Positions 35,435 through 44,301 are shown, counted from the first letter of the stretch. The stretch: DNA of 64,000 nucleotides from Fibrobacter succinogenes (GCA_902761355.1 CACWJY010000003.1:1-64000), one strand, 5' to 3'. The notes: generated by a model from the letters alone, not told the origin. Numbers and translations: made by a program.

Positions 35435-36744
35435 TGAAGACCCTTGTAAAAAAAGAATTTGAACTTATTGAACAAGGAACGGCTGAAGGACAAATCTCAG
35501 AGAAACGGTTTGACCTTTTAAGGGATTATGTTCTTAAAGCTGGTTCTCGCACTGAAAAAGATAAATCTCCAGATTTTTTTAAGATTGTTTCAAAAAACGG
35601 AAAGGAAGCCATCAAGGTTCAGAATTATGTCGGTGTCATAGAGCTCCCTGATGGATTTCGTATAGAAATTTTGCCTAAAGTTGAGTTGGGACAAAGTGAT
35701 TCTGGTTATGATGTAACTCGAAAAATTTTTCTGAAGATGCTTCAATGCATGGATGAAAATCAGTTCAAAATTTCAGAATTTGCGAATTTGAATACATCTA
35801 AGATGCCTTTGTTTGAAATTTTTATCCAAATGTTTTTGAACGATGTACAGAAGTTAACTCGTGTTGGCTTAAAATCAGGTTATGTTCATGTAGAAGAAAA
35901 TTCTAAAACGTTTAAAGGAAAACTACTTGTTTCGCAGAATATAAGAGAAAATCTTGTTCACCAAGAGCGTTTTTACGTAGAATATGATGAATTTCAATTA
36001 AATCGTCCGGAAAACAGGCTTGTCAAATCAACTTTACTATATCTCAATAAAAAATCAAATAGTGATTCCAATCTTGCAGAAATTCGAAGGCAACTGATGT
36101 TCTTTGAACAGGTTGATGCATCTGTCAATTATGAAGCAGATTTTTCAAAAGTGATAAAGAATCGAAATACGACTGAATATGAAAACCTAATGGCATGGGC
36201 ACGAGTCTTTCTTCAAAATAAAAGTTTCTCCACATTCTCTGGCAACACTTCTGTAAGGTCAATTCTTTTTCCGATGGAAAAAGTCTTTGAAGCGTATGTC
36301 GCAAAAATGTTGCGTAAAGCGGTCATCAAAGAGACAACTGATGATTACTGGAGTGAATGGAATGTTCATTCACAATATGGTGCAAGATATTTATTTGAAT
36401 CGCCATCAAATAAATTTTGTATGCGCCCAGACATCGTAATGAAAAAAAATGATAAAATCAATATCATTTTAGATACAAAATGGAAACGGCTTGTAAATGA
36501 CGATTCTCTAAATTATGGTATTTCTCAGCAAGATATGTACCAGATGTTTGCCTATGGACATAAATATAATTGTCCAAATATCTGGCTTATTTATCCCAAA
36601 AATAAAGATATGGATGGGGAAATAAAAGAATATAAAGAATTTAAAGATAGGAACGATGGTTTGTCAGTAAGTATATATTGTTTAAATCTGGGAGATAAAG
36701 ATGCTTTTTCTACACTTCTAGCACAATTGAAGGAAGAAAAATAG
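35434..36744 (+). CDS. mcrC: McrC nuclease subunit of a type IV restriction system
   Basis: 436 aa. The N-terminal McrC domain (YVGVIELPDGFRIEILPKVE) is followed by a PD-(D/E)xK nuclease core with RPDIVMKKNDKINIILDTKWKR around residues 330-350, which supplies the metal-binding Asp, Asp and Lys. It is coupled to mcrB by an overlapping TAATG. Sequence is A+T-rich like mcrB. Confidence 0.92.
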   Translation: MKTLVKKEFELIEQGTAEGQISEKRFDLLRDYVLKAGSRTEKDKSPDFFKIVSKNGKEAIKVQNYVGVIELPDGFRIEILPKVELGQSDSGYDVTRKIFLKMLQCMDENQFKISEFANLNTSKMPLFEIFIQMFLNDVQKLTRVGLKSGYVHVEENSKTFKGKLLVSQNIRENLVHQERFYVEYDEFQLNRPENRLVKSTLLYLNKKSNSDSNLAEIRRQLMFFEQVDASVNYEADFSKVIKNRNTTEYENLMAWARVFLQNKSFSTFSGNTSVRSILFPMEKVFEAYVAKMLRKAVIKETTDDYWSEWNVHSQYGARYLFESPSNKFCMRPDIVMKKNDKINIILDTKWKRLVNDDSLNYGISQQDMYQMFAYGHKYNCPNIWLIYPKNKDMDGEIKEYKEFKDRNDGLSVSIYCLNLGDKDAFSTLLAQLKEEK

Positions 36745-36867
36745 CCTGAACGGTTGTCGTTTTGATGTATTACCTAGAACGAATCCCGGCTTTGCAAGGT
36801 ATCTTGAAACAAACGGAAAACTTCGTGAAAGAAATCCCGTTTTCGATAACGATTCAGTTGCAAGAAA

Positions 36868-36900
36868 AAACTTGAAGTCGGAAATTCCGGCTTCAAGTTT
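36868..36900. terminator. Strong hairpin after mcrBC
   Basis: A 15-bp stem (36868-36882 with 36886-36900, one G-T pair) with a 3-nt loop. A T-run follows on the minus strand (TTTTTT); on the plus strand only TTTCT follows. Probable terminator, at least on the minus strand. Confidence 0.6.
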
Positions 36901-37024
36901 CTAAGGTGCAAAATTTTCACCTTTAATTGTTATTCCCCTTGACAATCGTCATCCATGAATTTATATTTGTAGTGAACAAGCGTGTAGTCTCGTCTTTTTT
37001 GCATGTAGACGAGAAGGAGTTTAA

Positions 37025-38035
37025 ATGAAGAAAGATGTAACGGCGATTGCTAAATCCGAATTTTCCCTGATAGACGAAAATATGCTCAAGTCGCGGATAT
37101 ATACAATTCGCGGGCTCAAGGTCATGCTTGATGCCGACTTGGCGGAAATTTATGGATATAGTACGAAGGCTTTTAACCAACAGGTTAAGAATAATATCGA
37201 AAAATTTGATGAAGACTTTCGATTTCAGCTGTGTAGAAATGAATACCGTGAAATTCTAGGGTCAAAATTTTTGACCCTAGAACAGGGAAAATATTCAAAA
37301 ACAAGCCCTTACGCCTTTACTGAGCAAGGCATTTACATGCTTATGACCGTTCTTAAAGGTGAGCGAGCAACGGCACAAAGCAAGGCTCTTATCCGGCTTT
37401 TTAAGCAGATGAAGGATTACATCGTCGCCGAAAATCGGAATTTGTTGGGTTACGACGGCATTGCCCAAATTGCCGTGCAAACGGAACGGAATACCAAGGA
37501 TATCGCAGTCATTCAGTCCGATCTTCAGAAGGTCATGGAAAACTTCGTCGATCCTTCGACTTTCAAGCATTTCTTGATTTTGAACGGGCAGAAGCTGGAT
37601 GCCGATGTTGCCTATACGCAGATTTATGGTATGGCGAAGAAGTCCATCACGCTTATCGATGACTATGTCGGTGTAAAGACGCTTGACCTGCTGCGCGGAA
37701 TCGCCAAGGGCGTTTCCGTAACGATCTATAGCGATGAAAATGGTTACGAATCACTGACCGAACAGATTCAGAAGGATTTCTTGAAGGCGCGCCCTGATGT
37801 TAAATTCAATAAGAAAGAAACGAAAGAAAAGTTCCACGATCGCTATATCTTTCTGGACTATGGTTTAAAAGGCGAAAAACTTTTCCACTGCGGTGCATCA
37901 AGTAAAGATGCAGGCAACAAAATCACTACCATCATGCAGATTGAAAACACGGAAATTTATCATGTACTGATGGAAAAATTATCCGTCAAGCCTCAATTAT
38001 CACGCGTTCTAATAGAACGTGCGCTAGATTTTTGA
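37025..38035 (+). CDS. ORF6N-domain protein with PLD-like C-terminal motif
   Basis: 336 aa. The N-terminal ORF6N domain (about residues 20-110: IYTIRGLKVMLDADLAEIYG, TKAFNQQVKNN, YAFTEQGIYMLMTVL) is a phage/plasmid-type DNA-binding module. The C-terminal part contains KFHDRYIFLDYGLKG and HCGASSKDAG, matching an HxRxxxxD phospholipase-D-like motif and the downstream GxSxKD. Such proteins are common in mobile and defence regions. AAGGAG precedes the start. It may be a nuclease or an anti-phage gene, but the role is unproven. Confidence 0.75.
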   Translation: MKKDVTAIAKSEFSLIDENMLKSRIYTIRGLKVMLDADLAEIYGYSTKAFNQQVKNNIEKFDEDFRFQLCRNEYREILGSKFLTLEQGKYSKTSPYAFTEQGIYMLMTVLKGERATAQSKALIRLFKQMKDYIVAENRNLLGYDGIAQIAVQTERNTKDIAVIQSDLQKVMENFVDPSTFKHFLILNGQKLDADVAYTQIYGMAKKSITLIDDYVGVKTLDLLRGIAKGVSVTIYSDENGYESLTEQIQKDFLKARPDVKFNKKETKEKFHDRYIFLDYGLKGEKLFHCGASSKDAGNKITTIMQIENTEIYHVLMEKLSVKPQLSRVLIERALDF

Positions 38036-38251
38036 ATAACATGGAACGAGCCAAGAATTCAACGTAGCTAACATTGCTATCTGTATTTTAAGCAAACCTT
38101 TGATTATCGCGAAATCCATTGAGGTTTAACACATCATTGTGTCGTCAAATAGATTTGTAGATAATACTCGGCGTCCGAAGACGATGCTATTACAGATAAC
38201 GAACGGTAGCCTATGTCAATGAATCACAAAACCGATTTTAATTCAACTTTT

Positions 38252-38626
38252 TTATTCCTTTTTAAGATAAAAGAATCTGTTCAGCTCGTGGTCTGTTCCG
38301 ATAGATTCGCCATAGCAGGCAAGAAGCCATGGATTAGGCCAAGCCTTGTCAATAGCGTCAGGAAATGCTTTATCCATTTGGGCGGTATGCTTATCGAAAT
38401 CGGTCGCATCGACAACAATATCAATATGAGCGAGTCGCCCATTGGGGTCAACAAGCCTAAAGTACGCCTCTAAACGACGCTCTTGACTTTTAATATTGTT
38501 ATCCATCAAAATATCGTTCTTGATATATTCCCATATCTCGTTTCGTTCCTTCTCATCTGCGTACGAACGCATGACAAGGGCTTTTAAATCGTTGTACTTT
38601 TGTGTCGATGTCGTAACGGTGCTCAT
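38252..38626 (-). CDS. Unknown 124-aa protein, last gene of the ATPase operon
   Basis: Soluble helical protein without recognised domain; contains DIVVDATDFDKHTAQMDKAF and NPWLLACYGESIG. It begins 38 bp after the SLOG/hydrolase gene. The start follows AAAACAAGGAG, the same sequence seen before the other genes of the operon (39633, 40719). The gap 38036-38251 on the other side has no gene. Confidence 0.6.
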   Translation of the reverse strand: MSTVTTSTQKYNDLKALVMRSYADEKERNEIWEYIKNDILMDNNIKSQERRLEAYFRLVDPNGRLAHIDIVVDATDFDKHTAQMDKAFPDAIDKAWPNPWLLACYGESIGTDHELNRFFYLKKE

Positions 38627-38664
38627 AGTTGCGCTCCTTGTTTTGGATTGTTTTCAGAATCTAG

Positions 38665-38946
38665 TCACTCATCCATTTTCAATAGTTGGACTATATCCTT
38701 AGAAAAGAGGTCACTTTGTTTGGGTTTGACGACAATATGTATCTTCTCGCTTTCGTGTGATTTGATTTTTTTTCCCATTGAAGCTCTCAAAACAAAGGTT
38801 ATCATTCCGCACTCAAAAGCTTTAGTTCCGTGGCAAATCTTTGGTTCTGTTGGCATCATTGACGGATCTATTAATAACAATCGGCTGACTTCTGGAAAAT
38901 ACTCTTGTTCATAATATCCGATAGTAGCTCCGTTTTTCACGCCCAT
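38665..38946 (-). pseudogene. C-terminal half of an alpha/beta-hydrolase, cut off by an in-frame TGA
   Basis: The frame is the same as that of the gene ending at 38962; only TGA and five codons separate them, and this ATG has no ribosome site. The start GVKNGATIGYYEQEYFPEVS looks like the nucleophile-elbow helix of small hydrolases (GxSxGA, here with Lys-Asn in place of Ser) and continues RLLLIDPSMM. It completes the hydrolase domain begun upstream. Confidence 0.65.
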
Positions 38947-38961
38947 AAAGAGAATTTGAGT

Positions 38962-39633
38962 TCATTCGGTGATCTCGAATTCCGATTTTACCATTTCAGC
39001 AAATTGCTTCATTGGGCTTGTTTCGAACGACGGCGTAGATGCACAAACTACTGAAAAACCATATTGGTCTCGTATTTCGCACGCGAGTTTTAAGTATTTG
39101 AGGCTGTTTCCGTATATAGAATCGCCTAATCCACCCTTTATTAGAAGAATTTTTTGGCGATCGCTTCCAAAGACAAATCCATATTCAGTATGACTGTCTG
39201 TGGTATTTTTTATTAAATCGAAGAAATTGTTTCGTGTTACAATATATGTTTTCTTCATTTCTTTTATGCGACGAATGTTCTCGCTAGTGCCTTTACTTTT
39301 CCCATCCCAAATCATAATTGCTTGGTCGCAGTCGTTGGCCATTTGGATATCTTTTACGTAATGGAATGCTCTCCCCATAAGCCCTTTGGCTGCTTTTGCA
39401 CAAGAATGTATTTTTGCTCCTGAAACAAAATTATTTCTTGGCGCTTCGCCACTGCAGTAAATGGTCACGTTGCTGTATCCTTTGGATGCCAAATACTTCT
39501 GCGCCGCAGTGTCAACGCCGTAACAGTCTCCCACGAGGAATTCTGTACTTTCAACCATATAATCATCAAGAAGCAACTTGAATGTTATAGGCAGTTCTGT
39601 AATCGACTTTGAACCTGATATAAAAAGTTTCAT
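38962..39633 (-). CDS. SLOG-domain protein with the first half of an alpha/beta-hydrolase
   Basis: 223 aa before a TGA at 38964-38962. The first 150 residues form a SLOG/Rossmann nucleotide-binding domain: KLFISGSKSITELP, FLVGDCYGVDTAAQKYLASK, CSGEAPRNN and DCDQAIMIWDGKSKGTSENI, as in the cpYpsA/DprA-like group whose members act in nucleotide-signal immunity. Residues 165-215 (KILLIKGGLGDSIYGNSLKY, FSVVCASTPSFE) begin an alpha/beta-hydrolase fold. The remainder lies past the stop at 38946-38665. AAGGAGAG precedes the start. Confidence 0.75.
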   Translation of the reverse strand: MKLFISGSKSITELPITFKLLLDDYMVESTEFLVGDCYGVDTAAQKYLASKGYSNVTIYCSGEAPRNNFVSGAKIHSCAKAAKGLMGRAFHYVKDIQMANDCDQAIMIWDGKSKGTSENIRRIKEMKKTYIVTRNNFFDLIKNTTDSHTEYGFVFGSDRQKILLIKGGLGDSIYGNSLKYLKLACEIRDQYGFSVVCASTPSFETSPMKQFAEMVKSEFEITE

Positions 39634-39648
39634 TCATCTCTCCTTGTT

Positions 39649-40719
39649 TTATTCTATTTGTATAAAGCTTTTTTGAAAAAGTTTCTCCCTAAGCCCGCTC
39701 TCTATTTTAAGTTTTCTGTTCAGTAAAGTCTCAAGGCGTTTCGCATCTCGCTTTCGGCACTTGACTTCGGACAGTATGAAAACTTTTCGAGCTGCGATTT
39801 CCGGAGAAGGCAACTCAAAATGAAATACGCGAGTGGGATATATTGAAACATCATCATCAATATAATTTGGCCTGACAACAACAAATTCTCCATTTTTGCC
39901 ATCAACATGCTCCCATAGAAAATCGTCAAAATCGAGCTGACTAGACGTATCTACAGCATATATCCAATTGACAACCAACCTCTTTGATTCTGCAATCCAA
40001 TCGCAGTGGACTATGTACTTGGCATCCTTTGGAATATCCAATCCCATAATATATGGAAACGAGACTGATTCCTCTAATGAAGATAACTCGTCTTTTAATC
40101 GAGAACAAAATACACCATGATAACAAGCCTCATCCGCTTTACTGGATAGAAGCAAATATGTTCCTGCGGGAACTTCATCCTCCGATAGCGAAAAATTTGG
40201 AAATTTCTGAGCAAGAGTCAAAAACATCTCAAGTTTCTGCAACGTGATGGTTTCTGCCCATTCCCATAATTCAACGAACATCGAAAACAATCGACTGCTT
40301 TTTTGTCCGTCATAAGCATCACTTTCAAATAAGACAATTTCATCTTCAAAGTAACCTATCCAATAGCTACCACTGTATTCTTTTACAAGCACCATACCAT
40401 ATTGCTTTTGAGGAAGAAGAAATAAGTTCATATCAATACATCTGCAATGACGAACTTCGATGTTTTTCGTGGCAACCAATTGTCTCAATATTTTCCAATC
40501 AACATTGTTTGAAATATCTGTCAATATTCGCAATTTTCCAGAGCCAACAGAAAGCGTCATTCCTGCGGAGTAATCGGGATGAACGGGGGTGTCTTCGTTG
40601 CCGGGTGTAGATAATGTTCCCAAATTTAGACTAGGAATGCAAATCCATCTTTCCTCATCGTCCTTTGCGAAAAATTTTGCCAGTCGGCTGCTGGCGTCGC
40701 CGTCTATACAAATATTCAT
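39649..40719 (-). CDS. Unknown 356-aa protein of the ATPase operon
   Basis: No family recognised. No signal peptide or membrane segment. It is a mostly beta-like protein with many short hydrophobic strands (RWICIPSLNLGTL, YGMVLVKEYSGSYWIGYFED, YIVHCDWIAESKRLVVNWIY) and a basic helical C-terminus (KCRKRDAKRLETLLNRKLK). It sits 14 bp after the ATPase gene and 15 bp before the SLOG gene, each start with AACAAGGAG. A partner of the ATPase is the natural inference. Confidence 0.65.
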   Translation of the reverse strand: MNICIDGDASSRLAKFFAKDDEERWICIPSLNLGTLSTPGNEDTPVHPDYSAGMTLSVGSGKLRILTDISNNVDWKILRQLVATKNIEVRHCRCIDMNLFLLPQKQYGMVLVKEYSGSYWIGYFEDEIVLFESDAYDGQKSSRLFSMFVELWEWAETITLQKLEMFLTLAQKFPNFSLSEDEVPAGTYLLLSSKADEACYHGVFCSRLKDELSSLEESVSFPYIMGLDIPKDAKYIVHCDWIAESKRLVVNWIYAVDTSSQLDFDDFLWEHVDGKNGEFVVVRPNYIDDDVSIYPTRVFHFELPSPEIAARKVFILSEVKCRKRDAKRLETLLNRKLKIESGLREKLFQKSFIQIE

Positions 40720-40733
40720 GCAGCCTCCTTGTT

Positions 40734-43058
40734 TTATAGTCCCATCCGTCTACCTTCGCGGGTGTTTTTGCATTCTATTTCGTGACGGAGTGCCTCCAAG
40801 ATGCTGTCTGTGGTTACTTCGCTTTCGTCATAGTATTGGAAAGTGTCATGAACGGCCTTGAAGTCGCCCGGGGTAAGCGCCATCAGGTCGCATGCGGCTG
40901 CGGTACATTCAACCTTAGGGAAGAACGCCAGCCACACTTTTTTGATTCCATCAGGTTTTAGGTAGTTGAATTTGAGTTTTAGAGCAAAGCGCCTGCGCGA
41001 GGCGGCGTCCAAATTGTCGCTGAAGTTGGTCGCTGCGATAAAGATTCCCTTGAAGTTTTCCATCTGCGTAAGGAGTTCGTTTACCTGCGTCACTTCCCAG
41101 CTGTGTTCTGCTCCGGCACGTTCGCTGAGCATGCTGTCGGCTTCATCTAAAAAGAGAATTGCTTTCTTTTCTTCAGCCTCGCGAAACATCTTGCGAATTT
41201 TCTTTTCGGTTTCTCCCAAAAAGCAATCCAATAAATCACTCGCCTTTTTGATAATCAGTTTGCGATCAAGTGTTCTCGCTAGGTGCTTGGCGAGTTCCGT
41301 CTTACCTGTACCGGGAACACCATAGAACAATATGTTCAAGGATTCCGGTCGGTCCATCTCTTGCATAGTTTCCCATTTAGCATTAAAGGACTGCATCACC
41401 TTCATAATGCGGTTCATGTCGCCTTCGATATTCAATGCGTCAAGAATGTACTTGGGCGCATGGCTTTCTTTATCGCGATTGGCGTATTCGCAGCTCAGTG
41501 AAAGCAGATTCGTCTGGGCTTCTGCAATGATGCGCACCGCTTTTTCGGGAGGCATTTTGCTTCCTGCTTCCTGTAAGAATTTTGCCCCGGCAATCGCTTG
41601 CGTCACACCACCGGCTGCAATGGGGAAAACGTTCGCAAATTGCTGTACCATCGATGGAGCTAGCAATCCTGTTGCCTTCTGCTCGTTAATGACGGATTGC
41701 CAAATCTGCAATCTTTTTTCGAAATCAAGGCGTTTGAATTCGATGGAATAGTCGAATCGACGAAGAGTACTATTTTCGATAAACCCAATATCGTTCGAAA
41801 TCCAGATGACCGGCACTTTGATTTGTTCTAAAAAAAAATTGAGAGCCCCCTTTTCACAACAATTCAATATCACATCGGCCTCGTCAACCAAAAGAATAGC
41901 TCGCTTGTTCTGGTACTTGGTTGCCGCAAATAGGATGCTTCCCAAACGTTCTTGAATAGTAGAGTCCTCCTTATTTTCTCTATGGACTCCGTCAATGCTG
42001 ATATTGGTCAGTACTAGAGGTCGCTTGAGTTCTTTCGCAATAGCTTTCGCAAGTTCCGTTTTACCCGTACCTTCAACTCCGTAAAAAAATATGTTGAGAC
42101 CTTGCTCCAATTTTACGTGTTTTAGCATTTCAAAAGCGATTTCAACTTTTGGATTATTGTTGCATAATTTTTTGTAAGGAATGCAGTTTCCCTCGTAAAT
42201 TTTGAAATAGAGCGAGTCCAAATCGTCACCAGAATTTCCACTTAAAAAACTGCTTATTCGATTTGAAATATCCAGACCACTATTAAGAAGCCCCATACGC
42301 TTGAGGGTCGACTTATTGGAGCACGCTTTTTCTATGTCAAGTTCAGGATAAATAAAGGTAATCGCATTTGCAAATTCCAAATCACCCGCTCTCTGAGAAA
42401 TAATCATATCGCGAAGAGGAGAGCAAAGATTTTTCCTGTAGAAAATCCATGAAAATATAAGGATTTCCATTTCAGTAGAATTCAGATTGAACGCTTTTTG
42501 AACGGTGTCTAATCGTTTCAAATAGGGATCATCTAGGTTGCGCCATATTTTGAGAATTCCCATAAGTTCATTAGCAACTCCTTCGAAAAAAATCTTTTTG
42601 GCAGAATCATTGAATATATCTTCGCCATCAAGGGTGCAAAGCGTAATACGTTTAATTTCTTCAGTAGTTTCACAATTCTTAATGGTATCGCGTATTCTAC
42701 AAATCGCCCTTCTACGCTCTTGATAAGATTCCGATTTATCATCTTCTTTGTCCCCATAAAAACATTCGTCGATTTCGTTTCGTCGAGACCGATGCACTTT
42801 GCCTTTAGCCTTTGGTTGTTTGTCCTCGATTTTGTTTAAAAATTCAAAATGCGCGGTAAGACCTTTCAATATTCGGAAAGCATTCTCTTTTGGGAGTATA
42901 CCGATGCAATCGCCTGCGACGGGATAATTTTTTGAATTTCTTAGCACGCGAATCCAATATTCATAGCCCTTGAGAATAACAAAATTGACATCCTTCAGCT
43001 TTTTTACGGAGTCCTTTTGCAGGGACTTGAAAACGTCCTTAAAATACCCCTTTTTCAT
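40734..43058 (-). CDS. Tandem AAA+ ATPase, first gene of a WYL-controlled operon
   Basis: 774 aa. The N-terminal ~300 residues are helical without known family. Two AAA+ modules follow: D1 with Walker A FYGVEGTGKTELAKA (near residue 325) and Walker B AILLVDEADVIL (near 390); D2 with Walker A FYGVPGTGKTELAKH (near 583), Walker B AILFLDEADSML (near 637) and the arginine finger AASRRRFALK. The pattern resembles disaggregase or unfoldase-type tandem AAA proteins and immune-system ATPases. Operator and palindrome precede the start; TAAGGAG is the ribosome site. The C-terminal half is more G+C-rich than the N-terminal half. Confidence 0.85.
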   Translation of the reverse strand: MKKGYFKDVFKSLQKDSVKKLKDVNFVILKGYEYWIRVLRNSKNYPVAGDCIGILPKENAFRILKGLTAHFEFLNKIEDKQPKAKGKVHRSRRNEIDECFYGDKEDDKSESYQERRRAICRIRDTIKNCETTEEIKRITLCTLDGEDIFNDSAKKIFFEGVANELMGILKIWRNLDDPYLKRLDTVQKAFNLNSTEMEILIFSWIFYRKNLCSPLRDMIISQRAGDLEFANAITFIYPELDIEKACSNKSTLKRMGLLNSGLDISNRISSFLSGNSGDDLDSLYFKIYEGNCIPYKKLCNNNPKVEIAFEMLKHVKLEQGLNIFFYGVEGTGKTELAKAIAKELKRPLVLTNISIDGVHRENKEDSTIQERLGSILFAATKYQNKRAILLVDEADVILNCCEKGALNFFLEQIKVPVIWISNDIGFIENSTLRRFDYSIEFKRLDFEKRLQIWQSVINEQKATGLLAPSMVQQFANVFPIAAGGVTQAIAGAKFLQEAGSKMPPEKAVRIIAEAQTNLLSLSCEYANRDKESHAPKYILDALNIEGDMNRIMKVMQSFNAKWETMQEMDRPESLNILFYGVPGTGKTELAKHLARTLDRKLIIKKASDLLDCFLGETEKKIRKMFREAEEKKAILFLDEADSMLSERAGAEHSWEVTQVNELLTQMENFKGIFIAATNFSDNLDAASRRRFALKLKFNYLKPDGIKKVWLAFFPKVECTAAACDLMALTPGDFKAVHDTFQYYDESEVTTDSILEALRHEIECKNTREGRRMGL

Positions 43059-43070
43059 ATTTGCACTCCT

Positions 43071-43093
43071 TATTTTGATATATCATCAAAATA
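43071..43093. promoter_or_regulatory. 9-bp-arm palindrome before the tandem AAA+ gene
   Basis: TATTTTGAT (43071-43079) and ATCAAAATA (43085-43093) with a 5-bp loop stand between the operator and the ribosome site of the ATPase gene. Confidence 0.8.
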
Positions 43094-43100
43094 GGTTTTT

Positions 43101-43124
43101 ACTGCGACAAATAATGTCGTGTTT
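43101..43124 (-). promoter_or_regulatory. WYL-regulon operator, copy 2
   Basis: The exact reverse complement of 31388-31411. On the minus strand it reads toward the ATPase gene, 43 bp from its ATG. The neighbouring 43125-43251 contains inverted REP-like sequence (TTCGATAAG, CTTGTCGAA) and no gene. Confidence 0.8.
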
Positions 43125-43251
43125 GAAGGTACTTTTCTTAAGGAAATGCCCGCTGGATCCTATCGCCACACCCTTCGATAAGTACTTCGGCCCTTCGGCA
43201 AGTTCAGGGGCCTCACTTGGTTTATGAGCTTGTCGAATGACTTTCTACTCT

Positions 43252-44280
43252 TTAGCGCCAAGGATTTCTGCGGTAGGTGCTGTCGAGGTAATACGAGAAT
43301 TCGCGGAGTTTTTGGCGGAGCGAGGCTGGCTTGACAACTTCGGCGCTGTCAGCATACGAGAGTACCCAACGAAACAGGAGTTCATCGTTGAGAGCCTTCA
43401 TCGTGACGCGTAGACGGCCGTCATACATCTTTTCCACTTTCATGGAACGCTGGAACGGTTTTTCTTCAAGGTAATACTGCGCACTACTACTGAACACGAT
43501 TTCCACATCTTCGGCTTTGGGGTCTTGCGGGCCGTAAATCGCGGAACCGAGTTGCACTCGCTTGCGCAACATTTCAAGCGTTTTCGGATTGTCCTGGAAG
43601 GTTTCCTTGGTAAGTTCGACTTTCTGAATTCGGCGGAACTTGAGCGTGTAGGTATCGCCAGGGTGCGACTGCGATTCGCAACCGATGTAGATTTCACCCT
43701 GATACAAGATGACCATTAGCGGAATTCGTATGCTGGGGATGTTCCCATTTTCGCTGATATAGGTGACGCGTATTTTACGGCGTTCATGAATCGCCCGCAG
43801 AATCACCTTGAGCTTTTCGCTGGAATCTTCCTCGAACATGGGCGGGGTTCCCGCAAAAAGGATTCTCGAATTCAAATCCTGGGCGAGCTGCTCCACGGCC
43901 TTCTTTTCGCTTGCAGGTAGACTTTTCCGGATTTTTTCGAGCAAATCCGTGACGGTCTCGCTTGCGGCTGGGTACATGTTCGCGATGCGCTGCAGGAACA
44001 CGAAATGCAACATCGTATTTTCAAAATTCGGGAATAGTAAGTTATCTGCCGATTTAATGGCCGACTGGTAGCGAAAAGCGCGACTATCACTTAACACACG
44101 GATATAGGCGCCCCCATTGGCAGATGTCAGCGTCTGCATATCACGCTGCACGTTGCGTCGCTCATTTTCGGGAATTTCCAGAGCCTCCATCAAATCACTG
44201 ATGGAATAGCTCCTACTCGGATTCGTTATCAGAAGTGCGAATAGTTGAAGGACGCGGTCTGCGCGGGTAATGTCAGCCAT
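43252..44280 (-). CDS. WYL-domain transcriptional regulator
   Basis: 342 aa. The N-terminal winged helix (DRVLQLFALLITNPSRSYSISDLMEAL, NVQRDMQTL) is of the DeoR/HTH_11 type. A helical linker is followed by the WYL domain (about residues 160-240: LKVILRAIHERRKIRVTYIS, LMVILYQGEIYIGCES, LKFRRIQKVEL) and a WCX-like C-terminal extension (ELLFRWVLSYADSAEVVKPA). WYL regulators such as BrxR and CapW repress phage-defence operons and sense nucleic acid or nucleotides. Its own upstream region has a diverged operator and a palindrome, suggesting autoregulation. Confidence 0.9.
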   Translation of the reverse strand: MADITRADRVLQLFALLITNPSRSYSISDLMEALEIPENERRNVQRDMQTLTSANGGAYIRVLSDSRAFRYQSAIKSADNLLFPNFENTMLHFVFLQRIANMYPAASETVTDLLEKIRKSLPASEKKAVEQLAQDLNSRILFAGTPPMFEEDSSEKLKVILRAIHERRKIRVTYISENGNIPSIRIPLMVILYQGEIYIGCESQSHPGDTYTLKFRRIQKVELTKETFQDNPKTLEMLRKRVQLGSAIYGPQDPKAEDVEIVFSSSAQYYLEEKPFQRSMKVEKMYDGRLRVTMKALNDELLFRWVLSYADSAEVVKPASLRQKLREFSYYLDSTYRRNPWR

Positions 44281-44301
44281 ATTAAACCTCTGCGGTTTAA
44301 T
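44281..44301. promoter_or_regulatory. 8-bp-arm palindrome abutting the WYL gene start
   Basis: ATTAAACC (44281-44288) and GGTTTAAT (44294-44301) surround TCTGC. On the minus strand the ribosome site AGAGG lies in the loop and 3' arm, directly before the ATG at 44280. Confidence 0.8.

Noticed and set aside
36765..36875. 36-codon open frame after mcrC (MYYLERIPALQG...)
   Set aside because: No ribosome site or family; possibly a gene remnant, but not supportable.
31388..43124. 24-bp inverted repeats as ends of a transposon or island
   Set aside because: A third, diverged copy in front of the WYL gene and the constant orientation and distance to start codons fit operators better; no transposase or integrase is present.
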